Of a stretch of 19,108 nucleotides of DNA, positions 1 through 8,270 are shown piece by piece. Positions within the stretch are counted from its first letter, which is position 1. Each line of letters opens with the position of its first letter. The stretch spans positions 1 to 19,108 of the forward strand of contig JBBDXA010000182.1 in NCBI GenBank assembly GCA_040902585.1, given 5' to 3'. The position numbers and the translations under genes are program-made. Under the pieces are notes generated by a model. That model was not told the origin of the DNA. It worked only from the letters and a program-made list of their open reading frames with translations, and did not search any database. Origin of the DNA: JBBDXA01 sp040902585 (GTDB taxonomy: Bacteria; Planctomycetota; Phycisphaerae; Phycisphaerales; Phycisphaeraceae).

Positions 1-7
1 CCATCCA

Positions 8-49
8 CACGGGTCTTCGTCGCAAAGCCTCCTCGACCCGTGGCACCCG
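8..49 (+). repeat. REP-like hairpin, copy A
   Basis: The stem is CACGGGTC / GACCCGTG, followed by the tail GCACCCG. The same unit recurs at 3330-3370 (reversed), at 3399-3439 and, degenerate, at 12862-12902. It lies just past the 3' end of the 276-aa gene. It sits at the window edge, so a partner unit to the left cannot be seen. Confidence 0.75.
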
Positions 50-66
50 ATTCCCATCCACTCGCT

Positions 67-897
67 TCACACCTTCGTCACATCAAACGTCCGCAAGTCT
101 TCCACCATCATCGTCACATTTTCCAGGTCCGCCTGCGTGGTCGCCAGTCGCTCGCGGTCCACGTTGCCCTGCCCGCGGAAGTGATGATGCTGGGCGACAT
201 CAGGCGACCAGTAGTTGTGCCCGCCCGCGGTGAAGCTGGCGACGGACTGTGTCGCCCGCATGAGAGCCTCAGCCGCGGCGAGGATTGCGTCATGTTTCAA
301 TGAATGTTCCTTCGAGACGAAATCGATGACGGTCTCCAGCAGACCTCGAGTCATGGCATGCTGACCGGCGGAGTGGTTCACGAAGGCGGCGAACCACGCC
401 TGATGTTCCTTCGTCATGCCGCGCTCGCACGACAGCGCCATCGCCAGCGGCCACAGCGCGGCCGGCAGGGCATCGCGCAGGGCCGCGGCCGTGCCTGAGT
501 CAGGCCCGCAATCCAACCGGAGCAGGCGCACGAAGCGATCGAGCATCACCTCGTGCAGCCCGAGCTTCGCCTGCGAGCCGTCGGGCAGGCCCACGGTGAC
601 GTGACCGAGTTTCTCGCGCAATTCGTCGACGAGTCGCCGCTGGTCGTCCGCGCTGGGTCGCCAGTGGTAGAGAAGATCGGCCAGCTCCGCGCGCTCGCCG
701 AGCGTGGGCGTGAAGACGGAGGCAAAGAGAATGTCCAGTTCGTGCTCTTCGAGCACGTTGGCTGCGCCGAGGAGGAACGAAGCCATCTTCGCGCCATGCT
801 CGGCGAGCTGTTGATTGAGCTGCCTTTCGGCCTGCGGGCGCATCGCGCGCGGGCGACGAAGGAGATCAGCCAGTCGCTCTTTGAGTTGTTCGTACAT
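67..897 (-). CDS. Hypothetical 276-aa cytoplasmic protein
   Basis: I do not recognise this family. The protein has no signal peptide and no membrane segment. It reads as mostly alpha-helical, with a charged start (MYEQLKERLADLLRRPRAM) and Leu/Ala-rich stretches throughout. Near the C-terminus is a His-rich segment (GGHNYW at about 225-230, then QHHHF), which could bind metal but proves nothing. The codon pattern is GC-rich, like its neighbours, and the frame is open from ATG to stop, so it is probably a real gene. No clear ribosome site precedes the ATG. It is divergent from the PQQ-like gene across a 253-base gap and ends about 18 bases from a REP-like hairpin. I compared it with EboA and saw no convincing similarity. 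Confidence 0.7.
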   Translation of the reverse strand: MYEQLKERLADLLRRPRAMRPQAERQLNQQLAEHGAKMASFLLGAANVLEEHELDILFASVFTPTLGERAELADLLYHWRPSADDQRRLVDELREKLGHVTVGLPDGSQAKLGLHEVMLDRFVRLLRLDCGPDSGTAAALRDALPAALWPLAMALSCERGMTKEHQAWFAAFVNHSAGQHAMTRGLLETVIDFVSKEHSLKHDAILAAAEALMRATQSVASFTAGGHNYWSPDVAQHHHFRGQGNVDRERLATTQADLENVTMMVEDLRTFDVTKV

Positions 898-1085
898 GGC
901 GGTTCATCCGATCAGTGAACGATGCGAAGGGCGAAAGCCAGTACCACATACCGCCAAAAATGCTTGCGATATGCTCCATGTATACCGCGAGGAGGACTTC
1001 GCACCAAACATTTCCGCTGCCCGACGCCGAAGGGACTGAGCCGCGATGCGTAAGCGGGCGGATGCCTCCTTGCCCATGATGCCCG

Positions 1086-1091
1086 TACAAT
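1086..1091 (+). promoter_or_regulatory. Possible -10 box of the PQQ-like gene
   Basis: TACAAT lies 59 bases before the start codon of the propeller gene, in the 253-base divergent gap 898-1150. No good -35 box is spaced correctly. Apart from this box and the ribosome site I see nothing distinct in the gap. Confidence 0.3.
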
Positions 1092-1150
1092 CCGTTCGTT
1101 GACGCGCCGCTGCCCACAATCTCTGATTCGCAATTCAGCAGGAGAATCTC

Positions 1151-2392
1151 ATGCGTTTCATCCCGACAATTCTCCTGCTCATCACCTTCGCCGGCCCCTG
1201 TTTCGCCGAGGACTGGCCGCAGTGGCGCGGCCCGCGCCGCGACGGCATCTCCGCTGAAACGCTCACGTTCGACCGCTGGCCTGCCGATGGCGGGCCGCCC
1301 ATCGCCTGGCGCGGCAGCTTCGGCAAAGGGCACGCCACCATCGCCGTCGCCGGCAAGCTCGCCTTCACCATGGGCTGGGACGGCAAGCAGGACACCGTCT
1401 ACTGCTTCGATGCCGCGACGGGCGAAGTGAAGTGGAAGCAGTCGTACCCCTGCGACACGATCGTGCAATGGCCCGGCCCGCGCGCGACGCCGACCATCCA
1501 CGACGGCAAAGTCTTCACGCTCGGTCAACACGGACAGCTCTACGCCTGGGACGCCGCGACCGGCCGCAAGCTCTGGCATGTGCAGCTTTCGCAAAAGTAC
1601 AAACCCGATGACGACTACGGCTTCGCGTGGTCGCCGCTGATCGTCAGCGATCCGAAACGCCGTGAGGCCGGGGAACTCTTGATCCTCAGTGCCGGCAGCA
1701 AGGGGCTCGCGCTCCACACCAAAGACGGCTCCTTCGCATGGGGCAACGACGAACAGCGCGGGGCCTGCGTCTCGCCCGTGCCTTTCACGATCAACGGCAA
1801 ACCCGGCGTCGCCGTCATGACCACCGACCGAGAAACCTCGACCGTCGTCGGCGTCGATCCATTCACCGGCAAAGTCCTCTGGACACTCGGCCCGTGGAAC
1901 GAAAAATGGGGCGCGGTCTGCATGGACCCGATCATCCACGACGGCCGCGTCTTTCTCACCAGCGCCGAAACCTACAAACAGGCGGCCCGATACACCCTCG
2001 AAAACGGCAAAGGCAAACGCGACTGGATCACCAGCAAATACAGCGGGTACACCGGCACCAGCGTCCTCATCGACGGCCATCTCTACGGCATCGCCACGCA
2101 GAAACGCGGCTCACTCAAATGCCTCGACTGGAACACCGGCGAGGAAAAATGGACCGAAGGCGGCTTCGGCGAGTACGGCTCACTCATCGCGGCTGATGGC
2201 AAACTCCTGTGCCAGACCGGCACCACGGGCGAACTCGTCATCGCCGAAGCAACACCGAAGGCGTATCGCGAATTGCGACGAATGAAAGTATTCAGCGGCC
2301 GAGCGGACACGTTCACTTCACCGACGTTCGCCGGCGGCCGCATCTACTGCCGCAGCTATGAAGGCGAAGTCGTGTGCATCGAGTTGAAGTAA
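1151..2392 (+). CDS. Secreted PQQ-like beta-propeller repeat protein
   Basis: This 413-aa protein starts with a signal peptide (about residues 1-19, ending CFA before EDW). The mature part opens with DWPQWRGPRRDG, the usual start of planctomycete PQQ-binding-like propeller proteins. Blade-type repeats follow, such as YCFDAATGEVKWK, YAWDAATGRKLWH, VGVDPFTGKVLWT and KCLDWNTGEEKWT, which are the tryptophan-docking motifs of this fold. Such proteins are often called outer-membrane assembly BamB-like or quinoprotein dehydrogenase-like, but the substrate is usually unknown and PQQ binding is not shown. The start is supported by AGGAGA at 1140-1145, a few bases before the ATG. It is convergent with the esterase-like gene, the two stop codons being 18 bases apart with no visible terminator between them. 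Confidence 0.88.
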   Translation: MRFIPTILLLITFAGPCFAEDWPQWRGPRRDGISAETLTFDRWPADGGPPIAWRGSFGKGHATIAVAGKLAFTMGWDGKQDTVYCFDAATGEVKWKQSYPCDTIVQWPGPRATPTIHDGKVFTLGQHGQLYAWDAATGRKLWHVQLSQKYKPDDDYGFAWSPLIVSDPKRREAGELLILSAGSKGLALHTKDGSFAWGNDEQRGACVSPVPFTINGKPGVAVMTTDRETSTVVGVDPFTGKVLWTLGPWNEKWGAVCMDPIIHDGRVFLTSAETYKQAARYTLENGKGKRDWITSKYSGYTGTSVLIDGHLYGIATQKRGSLKCLDWNTGEEKWTEGGFGEYGSLIAADGKLLCQTGTTGELVIAEATPKAYRELRRMKVFSGRADTFTSPTFAGGRIYCRSYEGEVVCIELK

Positions 2393-2410
2393 TGCGACCG
2401 CGCACGACAC

Positions 2411-3310
2411 TCACTTCTTGTTCCAATCGCGCCACAACCAGCGCAGCGAATCCGGCAGGATCGCGCCGCCGTGCTTGCCGTTGTGCCCTTCGGTCCCGCC
2501 GACAAACAGACAGTCATACTTGGAAAACTTCAGGGCCGCCTCCATCTGAAGATTCGCCAGCCACCAGTTGCCGTGCGCGTTGTCCAGATCCTTCTCGCCA
2601 TCCTGAAGAAACACGCGGATCGGCTTGGGCTCCGTCTTGCGGATCAGGGCCGCATAGTTGTGCCCGCCGCGGATGTTGGTGAAGCTGCCCACGTGACTGA
2701 GCACCTTGCGGAACGAATCAGGGCGCTCCCATGCGACGGTGAACGCGCAGATGCCGCCTGATGAAATCCCGCCGATCGCGCGAAGCGCAGGGTCATCCGT
2801 GATGCGCACGCCGTGCTGCTTCACCACCGCCGGCAGAATCTCCTCGATCAGAAACTTCGCGTAGTCCCCGCTGAGCGTGTCGTACTCAAAGCTCCGATTC
2901 TCCGGCGTCGGCTGCCAGCCCGCTTTCTCGGGCAGCTTCTCCTTCTTGTGCCCCGGATCGATGAACACGCCGATCGTCACCGGCATCTCACCCTTGTGAA
3001 TCAAATTGTCAAACACGATCGGCACGCGGTGCTCACCCTTCTCGTTCACATACGCATGCCCATCCTGAAACACCATCAGCGCCGCCTTCTGATCGGCCGT
3101 CAGCTTGGCGTACTGCGCAGGGATGTAAACGGAGTACCGCCGAATCGTGCCGGGGAACACCTTGCTGTCCTTGAAGACATGCTCGGTGACTTTGCCCTGC
3201 GGCACGCCTTGCCCGCGCGCCGTGGACTCAGGGCCGAGCGTGTAAGTCTGCCAGTTGGGTTCAGCGAAGGCGGTGGTGGCGATGAGAACGAGTGGTAGCA
3301 GCTTGAACAT
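2411..3310 (-). CDS. Secreted esterase-fold (Fes/esterase D-like) hydrolase
   Basis: The 299-aa protein has a signal peptide (MFKLLPLVLIATTAFA) and an alpha/beta-hydrolase domain of the enterochelin-esterase / esterase-D type. The nucleophile elbow is GGISSGG with Ser183. A likely acid residue lies in LQDGEKDLDN (about 237-241), and the catalytic histidine is probably His276 in GTEGHNGKHG. Members cleave esters of siderophores, acetylated or feruloylated sugars, or other small molecules, and the substrate cannot be read here. I chose the ATG at 3310 because AGGAA lies 8-10 bases upstream and the signal peptide starts there. A longer open frame runs to 3523, but it crosses two repeat hairpins and overlaps the cytochrome gene. 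It probably follows the DUF6797 and cytochrome genes, 170 bases downstream of the latter. Confidence 0.87.
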   Translation of the reverse strand: MFKLLPLVLIATTAFAEPNWQTYTLGPESTARGQGVPQGKVTEHVFKDSKVFPGTIRRYSVYIPAQYAKLTADQKAALMVFQDGHAYVNEKGEHRVPIVFDNLIHKGEMPVTIGVFIDPGHKKEKLPEKAGWQPTPENRSFEYDTLSGDYAKFLIEEILPAVVKQHGVRITDDPALRAIGGISSGGICAFTVAWERPDSFRKVLSHVGSFTNIRGGHNYAALIRKTEPKPIRVFLQDGEKDLDNAHGNWWLANLQMEAALKFSKYDCLFVGGTEGHNGKHGGAILPDSLRWLWRDWNKK

Positions 3311-3329
3311 GATGAATCTTCCTGTAAGT

Positions 3330-3370
3330 CGGGTGCCACGGGTCGGCGAGGCTTTGTGAGCAGACCCGTG
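3330..3370 (-). repeat. REP-like hairpin, copy B (inverted)
   Basis: Starts CGGGTGCCACGGGTC and closes with GACCCGTG. It is the inverted partner of copy C 28 bases away. Together they form a BIME-like pair between the cytochrome and esterase genes, just upstream of the esterase start. Confidence 0.75.
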
Positions 3371-3398
3371 CGAAACGCCCACATCAAAGGTTACTCGA

Positions 3399-3439
3399 CA
3401 CGGGTCTCGTCGCCGGGCCTCCGCGACCCGTGGCACCCG
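3399..3439 (+). repeat. REP-like hairpin, copy C
   Basis: CACGGGTC and GACCCGTG form an 8-base stem around an 18-base spacer, and the tail GCACCCG follows. The outer 22 bases match the reverse complement of copy B with about two differences, so B and C can also pair with each other into a larger hairpin. Confidence 0.75.
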
Positions 3440-3480
3440 GCGTGCTTTGCGCCTTTGCGAGAGCGTCTTCTGAAACCATC

Positions 3481-5694
3481 TCACGGCGGCGCGATCTCCC
3501 GCCCGCTCATGAAGTACTGCCACATCGCATCGAACTGCTTCGTCGCATCGCCTTCGAGCACGTCGAAGAACGGCGTGGTGCCATCGTCAGAGGCGAACTT
3601 GGGCATGCGCGTGCCGGGGCTGACGCGGCCGGGGTTGAGCATCCAGCGCATGTAATACTCCTTCCGCAATCGCTCCTGCAAGTAAGCGAAGTTGATGCCC
3701 TGCGCTTCGAAGACATTGGTCGCGGGGGACTTGCCAATGCCGTGACACTGCGTGCAGCCGAAGCCTTTGCCTTCGCCGGCGATGAGCCGCTTGCCGATCG
3801 CGGCGAGCTGCGCATCAGGCTTTTCAAAAGGCGGCGCGACAGGCTCGCGCCCGTGCTGCATCGCGAGCCCCTTCGCGAGTCCTGAAGCGCGGATGGGGAA
3901 AGCGGGCATGCGGGCGGTGATCCAGGGCCGGAGCTTGTGGTCGAGTTTGCCGGAGAGGAAGGTTTCGATCCATTGCGGGCGAAGCTTGTCGCCAACCCAG
4001 GTGAGGTCGGGGCGGGATTGATCGATCTGAACTTCCTGCTTGGGTTCACCTTTATCGCCGACGCCGAAAGGGTCGTCATCGTCGGGCTTTGGTTTGCCGC
4101 CGTGCGGTTCTTTCTTGATGAGCAGTGATGCGACTTCGCTTTCGTGGTTCGACCAGAAATCATTCTGACCATCGAGCTTGTGGCAGGCGGCACAGCGCAG
4201 GGCGCTGACCTGGCGCGAGGCGAACTCGTCAGCAGTGTCGCGTTTGAGGGAATCGAAACCGACCTCGGCGAATGCACGCAGGGCGGTGACGTCGCCTTCA
4301 TCAAGTTGGAAGTTTGGGGCCTTGCCACGTTCATTCGATTCTTGCGCAGCCGTAACGCAGCCGCGCTTCCATTCTGATTTCGCAAGGCTGGCGAGGGGCG
4401 ACGCGGCCAAGGTGCTGACGAGCTTCTCATTCTTCTCGGTGACGGTGTGACAGTTGACGCAGCCGAGCGATTGCACGAGTTGCTTCCCGCGCGTGGCATC
4501 ACCCTTTCCGACCGGGCCTTCGATCGTTTCGCCTTTGAGCGACCAGAGAAACGCGGTGATCTGATTGGCTTCAACAGGACTCACGTTGAAGTTCGGCATT
4601 CGAATCCACTCGTAGTGCTTCTGCGGATTCAACAGGAAGGCGGTGAACGCGTCACGTGACCATTTCGATCTGACGAACTTCAAAGGCACGCGGCCGTCGA
4701 TGGTCTTCGCGTCAACGTGATCGGGCAGGGTGTGACATCCGATGCAGCCGAGCGAGGCAAACAGGTCGCCGCCGGCCGCGATCAATTCCTTCGAATCGGG
4801 CACGCGCTTCTGCACGGGCGGCTTCTGGCCGAGCGTGTCGAGATAGGCGGCGATGTCCCACGCTTCCTGCGGGACTTTGCCCTCAACTGAAGGGAGCAGC
4901 GATGGCATCGACGCATCGGCGCGGAAGTGCTTCGGATTCGCGATCCAGTGCGCCATCCAAGGCACGCCAAGGCGAACGCCCGCATCGGCGAGTGAAGGGG
5001 CGTCGATGTTCAGTTCAGGCATCAGCGCCGTGGCCTTCTTATCCTTTAATAGATCGCCGGCGTCGTGACACTTCGTGCATCGCATGGTGGCGAAGAGCTC
5101 GCGTCCGTCGCGGATCGCGGCGCTAAGCCGCAAGCGGCTGGGGTCGTGGGTGAAGACCATCGGCGGCACGGGCTCGCGCGGGAATTCGTCGCTCTGCCAG
5201 TAGAGACGAATGGTCGCATCACTGCCTTCGGGGAGCTCGTACTCGACGAGGATCGGATTCGGCCCCTTATTCAGGCGCACGCGATCAGCCGGCTCGGTCT
5301 TGCCGAGATCCATCTCCGTTGATTCGAGGATCACCGTGTCGTTGATCGTGACTTTCGCCTTGCCGTTGCCTTCGAGGCTGAAGGTGTACCGCCCGCGCAG
5401 GCCGACGTTGATGAAGCCTTCCCACCTAGCGCGATTCGCAGGCGCGGAAAGAAGCGGCGATGCGTGTTCACCTTTGGGAACGTGAAGCGCGACCATGCGG
5501 GCGGCACGTTCATCGTGAGCCTGCGCGGAGGATGTGAGCGTCAGCACGAGACCGGCGGATTGCGAAGCGGGCGCGGCGTCATCGTCGGCGCATAGCGCGG
5601 TCGATGACGTCATGAGACAAAGCAACAGGCCGACGACCAGGTGACGACACATGTCCTGAAAACGCGGGAGATTCATGGTGAAATCGTAACACAT
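3481..5694 (-). CDS. PA14-domain penta-haem cytochrome c, secreted
   Basis: The 737-aa protein has a signal peptide ending near ALCA (about residue 36) and then a PA14-like beta domain (about 48-170). Five haem-attachment motifs follow: CTKCH (206-210), CIGCH (317-321), CVNCH (412-416), CAACH (501-505) and CTQCH (647-651). Downstream Met-Pro pairs (MPSLLP, MPNF, MPAF, MPKF) are candidate axial methionines. It should act in the periplasm in electron transfer, with its partner unknown. The DUF6797/propeller gene stops 62 bases upstream on the same strand, so the two are likely cotranscribed and may work together. The start is uncertain: ATG at 5694 or 5676 (MNLPRFQDM), neither with a clear ribosome site. 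A copy of the GCTAAGCCGC palindrome lies in frame in the linker before the first haem (residues about 186-192). Confidence 0.88.
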   Translation of the reverse strand: MCYDFTMNLPRFQDMCRHLVVGLLLCLMTSSTALCADDDAAPASQSAGLVLTLTSSAQAHDERAARMVALHVPKGEHASPLLSAPANRARWEGFINVGLRGRYTFSLEGNGKAKVTINDTVILESTEMDLGKTEPADRVRLNKGPNPILVEYELPEGSDATIRLYWQSDEFPREPVPPMVFTHDPSRLRLSAAIRDGRELFATMRCTKCHDAGDLLKDKKATALMPELNIDAPSLADAGVRLGVPWMAHWIANPKHFRADASMPSLLPSVEGKVPQEAWDIAAYLDTLGQKPPVQKRVPDSKELIAAGGDLFASLGCIGCHTLPDHVDAKTIDGRVPLKFVRSKWSRDAFTAFLLNPQKHYEWIRMPNFNVSPVEANQITAFLWSLKGETIEGPVGKGDATRGKQLVQSLGCVNCHTVTEKNEKLVSTLAASPLASLAKSEWKRGCVTAAQESNERGKAPNFQLDEGDVTALRAFAEVGFDSLKRDTADEFASRQVSALRCAACHKLDGQNDFWSNHESEVASLLIKKEPHGGKPKPDDDDPFGVGDKGEPKQEVQIDQSRPDLTWVGDKLRPQWIETFLSGKLDHKLRPWITARMPAFPIRASGLAKGLAMQHGREPVAPPFEKPDAQLAAIGKRLIAGEGKGFGCTQCHGIGKSPATNVFEAQGINFAYLQERLRKEYYMRWMLNPGRVSPGTRMPKFASDDGTTPFFDVLEGDATKQFDAMWQYFMSGREIAPP
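5122..5141. repeat. AGCCGC-AA-GCGGCT palindrome, intragenic copy
   Basis: GCTAAGCCGCAAGCGGCTGG is identical over 20 bases to 5733-5752. Here it lies inside the cytochrome gene, in the PA14-haem linker, and is read through in frame. Confidence 0.7.
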
Positions 5695-5732
5695 CGGGAG
5701 TCACCGGCGATGGGGCGCGTGGGGCGTTCGTT

Positions 5733-5752
5733 GCTAAGCCGCAAGCGGCTGG
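5733..5752. repeat. AGCCGC-AA-GCGGCT palindrome, intergenic copy
   Basis: This is an identical 20-base copy, just past the stop codon of the DUF6797 gene and before the cytochrome gene. The flank GTTCGTT before it matches GTTCGCT before the third copy at 13341. Confidence 0.7.
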
Positions 5753-5756
5753 AGCG

Positions 5757-8084
5757 TCAGCGCGTCGCCAGCGGATCGCCTTCGCCGACGACGTTGATCG
5801 TGCTATGAATCTCGCCCTTAATCGCATCACCGCCGTCCGACTCCAGGCTGTAGCGGATCTTCATCTGCATCACGGGCTTCACATCATCGATCGCGAGGAA
5901 AACTGTCTTGCCATCCGCAGCGACCGTGGCCTTATTGATCTTCACCTTGTCCACGCCCTTCGCTTTGGGATCACTCACCTTGTAGTGATCCGAGCCGTAA
6001 TCCTGCGTCCAACGATAGTTCCACTGTTCGATGTCGTAGGAGCCGACATCCTGGGCCAGTTCCTTGTCGAGCTTGCTGGTGAAAGTGATGGCGATGCCGG
6101 TCTTGGTGGCCTTCATCGCAGTGGGCATGTGAACCGGCGCGCCGGTGTAGCGCACGCGCTGGAAGCTGCCGTCGCGCGCCGCCGAGCTCTGCCAGCCTTT
6201 GATGCCGACGATGTAAAGCTGACCATCGCGCTCGTTGAAGCGAAGGCGACACGTGCCTGAATCGAAGCGAAGCGGAAACTTCACCACGCCGCCCTGCGGT
6301 ATGGTTCCATCAGCGGTCTTCACTTCTTCCTTCAATACTTTGTAGAGCGTGCAGGTGCCGTAGGAGGCGTAGAGGAGATCGCCTGAGAACGGGCCCCAAC
6401 GATTGCTGGTGACCCACGCCTGTCCGCCGCCGGAGTTGCAGACATTTTTAGGCATCCAGCAGATGGGCGGATCGTAGGTCGTGGGCTTGGGATCGCTGTA
6501 TGAAAGATCGAGCACGCCGCCGAAGCCGCGTTTCTTCGCGAGCATGTCCTGCGTCCAGTAGTTGATCCGGCACTTGGGTACCCAGGTGCCTTCGTTATCG
6601 CCTGTGGTGATTTCGCCGTTGGGTCCGACCGCCATGCCGTTGGGCGCGCGCAGGCCGTCGGCGATCACTTCGAGCTTTTTGCCATCGGGCGAAAGTTTGA
6701 AGACGCAGCCGTGATGCGGCATGACGACTTCCCAGCCGCGTCCGCCGCCCCTGACCGCGCCGCCCTTGGCGAAGTAAAAGTTGCCGGCCTTGTCCGTATG
6801 CAGCTCATACTGAAACTCGTGGAAGCCATGCGTGATCATCGCGTCGTTGTTGAACATCTCGTAGAAATCCGCTTCGCCGTCGCCATTGAGATCATGCAAC
6901 CGCGTGATGCCTTCGCGGCCGTGAACGTACACCTTGTCATCCACGATTTTCAGGCCGAGTGCATCGTGAATGCCGCAGGCGAAGCGCGACCACTCGATAT
7001 GCTTCAGCTCCGCATCAATGCCTTTGACGAGCCAGACATCGCCGTTCCACGTGCTGACGGCAGCGGTGGTGCCATCGGAGAAAAAGTCGAAGCCGCCGGT
7101 GCGCATCCAGCTCTTGTAGGGGTTGTCGAAAGGCACGGGGATGGTGTCAATGACGTAGGCTTCTTTTTTGTTTTTGCCGGGGGTGTCATCGCCGAGTTTG
7201 CCTTCGACCTTGACGGTCTGCTCCCAGTTGCGCGGGCCGCCTTGGGTCCAGGAATCGACGCTGGCGAGTCGCACGCGCTCGGCCCCTTCGAGCGTGGCGG
7301 TGAACTTAGGCAGGTCAGCGGCGGCGAATGACGCCTGCCGCAGGATCAGTTGGCGATCATTCTTGCGCGCGGGGACATCCATGAGGATGCGATTGCCATC
7401 GGCGCGGAACTTGATGTCATCTCCCTTGCCGAAAAACAGGCCTGCCGCAGTGATCTGCCCGGCCTTCTCGATCATCGCGTGATCACCTTCGATCGTGGCC
7501 TTGCCGCCTTCGACTTCAAAGAGGACGAACGTGACCGCGCCGCCTGCGTTGAGTTTGATCTGCCTGCTGAAGACGCCGACGCCGTCGTTGTCGGCGAAGC
7601 TGGGCATTTCGAGAATGGCGGTATCGCCGACGGTGTAGCTGAGCAGGACCTTGTCGCCGTGGTGATACAGGCCCTTGTACTGGGCCCACTCGCGCGGCAG
7701 CGGGCCGTAGGGCTTGTGCTGGCGCGGGTCTTCAAACTTGCCTTGCGGCGAAGCGACGCCGGGCGCGTGACTGGTGGTGAAGGCGAGTTTGCCGACGGGT
7801 GCGGGCTGGCCGCCGTGACTGCCGTCGTAGCTGACGCCTTTGAAGTTGATGTATCCGCCGGTCCACGCGCCGGCGTAGCGCAGCAGTTCCGTGTCGAAAC
7901 ACATGTAGGCGTTGTCGCCGACCTTGATGACACAGCCTTTGTAGGCGGTGTTGCCTTTGGCGACGTACATGGTCATGAACTGGTGCGGACCGTACTGCAT
8001 GTCGGTCGCGCGGTTGGCTTTCGCATCAGGCGCGGCGAAGGCGGCGGCACAAAGGACGGCGACGGCGATGAACAGTCGATTCAT
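5757..8084 (-). CDS. Secreted DUF6797-type protein with beta-propeller
   Basis: The 775-aa protein has a signal peptide (MNRLFIAVAVLCAAAFA). Its N-terminal region matches my recollection of planctomycete DUF6797 proteins: CFDTELLRYAGAWTGG, then GPLPREWAQYKGLYHHGD and LLSYTVGDTAILE. A propeller-like middle follows (HDLNGDGEADFYEMF, then GLRAPNGMAVGPNGEI), resembling sorbosone-dehydrogenase or NHL folds. The C-terminal beta region ends near GDPLATR. I see no CxxCH haem site. Relatives are often fused to cytochrome domains, whereas here a separate penta-haem cytochrome is encoded just downstream. I chose the ATG at 8084 because the signal peptide starts there and GAGAG lies about 8 bases upstream. 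An alternative start at 8114 would add ten residues before it. The substrate is unknown. Confidence 0.82.
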   Translation of the reverse strand: MNRLFIAVAVLCAAAFAAPDAKANRATDMQYGPHQFMTMYVAKGNTAYKGCVIKVGDNAYMCFDTELLRYAGAWTGGYINFKGVSYDGSHGGQPAPVGKLAFTTSHAPGVASPQGKFEDPRQHKPYGPLPREWAQYKGLYHHGDKVLLSYTVGDTAILEMPSFADNDGVGVFSRQIKLNAGGAVTFVLFEVEGGKATIEGDHAMIEKAGQITAAGLFFGKGDDIKFRADGNRILMDVPARKNDRQLILRQASFAAADLPKFTATLEGAERVRLASVDSWTQGGPRNWEQTVKVEGKLGDDTPGKNKKEAYVIDTIPVPFDNPYKSWMRTGGFDFFSDGTTAAVSTWNGDVWLVKGIDAELKHIEWSRFACGIHDALGLKIVDDKVYVHGREGITRLHDLNGDGEADFYEMFNNDAMITHGFHEFQYELHTDKAGNFYFAKGGAVRGGGRGWEVVMPHHGCVFKLSPDGKKLEVIADGLRAPNGMAVGPNGEITTGDNEGTWVPKCRINYWTQDMLAKKRGFGGVLDLSYSDPKPTTYDPPICWMPKNVCNSGGGQAWVTSNRWGPFSGDLLYASYGTCTLYKVLKEEVKTADGTIPQGGVVKFPLRFDSGTCRLRFNERDGQLYIVGIKGWQSSAARDGSFQRVRYTGAPVHMPTAMKATKTGIAITFTSKLDKELAQDVGSYDIEQWNYRWTQDYGSDHYKVSDPKAKGVDKVKINKATVAADGKTVFLAIDDVKPVMQMKIRYSLESDGGDAIKGEIHSTINVVGEGDPLATR

Positions 8085-8122
8085 TTCGATTCTCTCGGTC
8101 AGTGTTCGAGGCACATGAAGAG

Positions 8123-8143
8123 CGAAGCGGAACGAACGCTTCG
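8123..8143. promoter_or_regulatory. Perfect 7-base inverted repeat upstream of DUF6797 gene
   Basis: CGAAGCG and CGCTTCG flank GAACGAA, 39-59 bases before the start codon. It could be an operator or a leader hairpin. No promoter boxes are clear nearby. Confidence 0.3.
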
Positions 8144-8212
8144 CGCACGTGGAGAAGTTGTCAGGGTATCGCCACCGGTTACCGGCGGTGCAGAGGCTGC
8201 ACGCGGCGGCAG

Positions 8213-8242
8213 TAAAAAAGCCCCGGCGGGTTCGCCGGGGCT
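8213..8242 (-). terminator. Rho-independent terminator of the lectin gene
   Basis: On the minus strand a perfect 10-base stem (AGCCCCGGCG / CGCCGGGGCT) with a 4-base loop is followed by six T. It lies 29 bases past the stop of the F-type lectin gene. Confidence 0.9.
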
Positions 8243-8270
8243 TCGAGAGAATCAGGTGGTGTGCATCGGC

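Noticed and set aside
67..897. The 276-aa protein as EboA
   Set aside because: It lies 10 kb from the cluster on the other strand, and I saw no convincing EboA similarity.
1119..1140. A heptamer-type tract (CAATCTC, TGATTCG, CAATTCA) before the PQQ-like gene
   Set aside because: The units are too divergent to separate from chance, although they faintly resemble the TCCGCAA array in eboF.
866..2080. A 404-codon open frame on the minus strand over the PQQ-like gene
   Set aside because: It is Val/Ala/Asp-rich shadow sequence antisense to a clear propeller protein.
3311..3523. An N-terminal extension of the esterase
   Set aside because: It would place about 71 residues before a good signal peptide, read through two REP-like hairpins and overlap the cytochrome gene.
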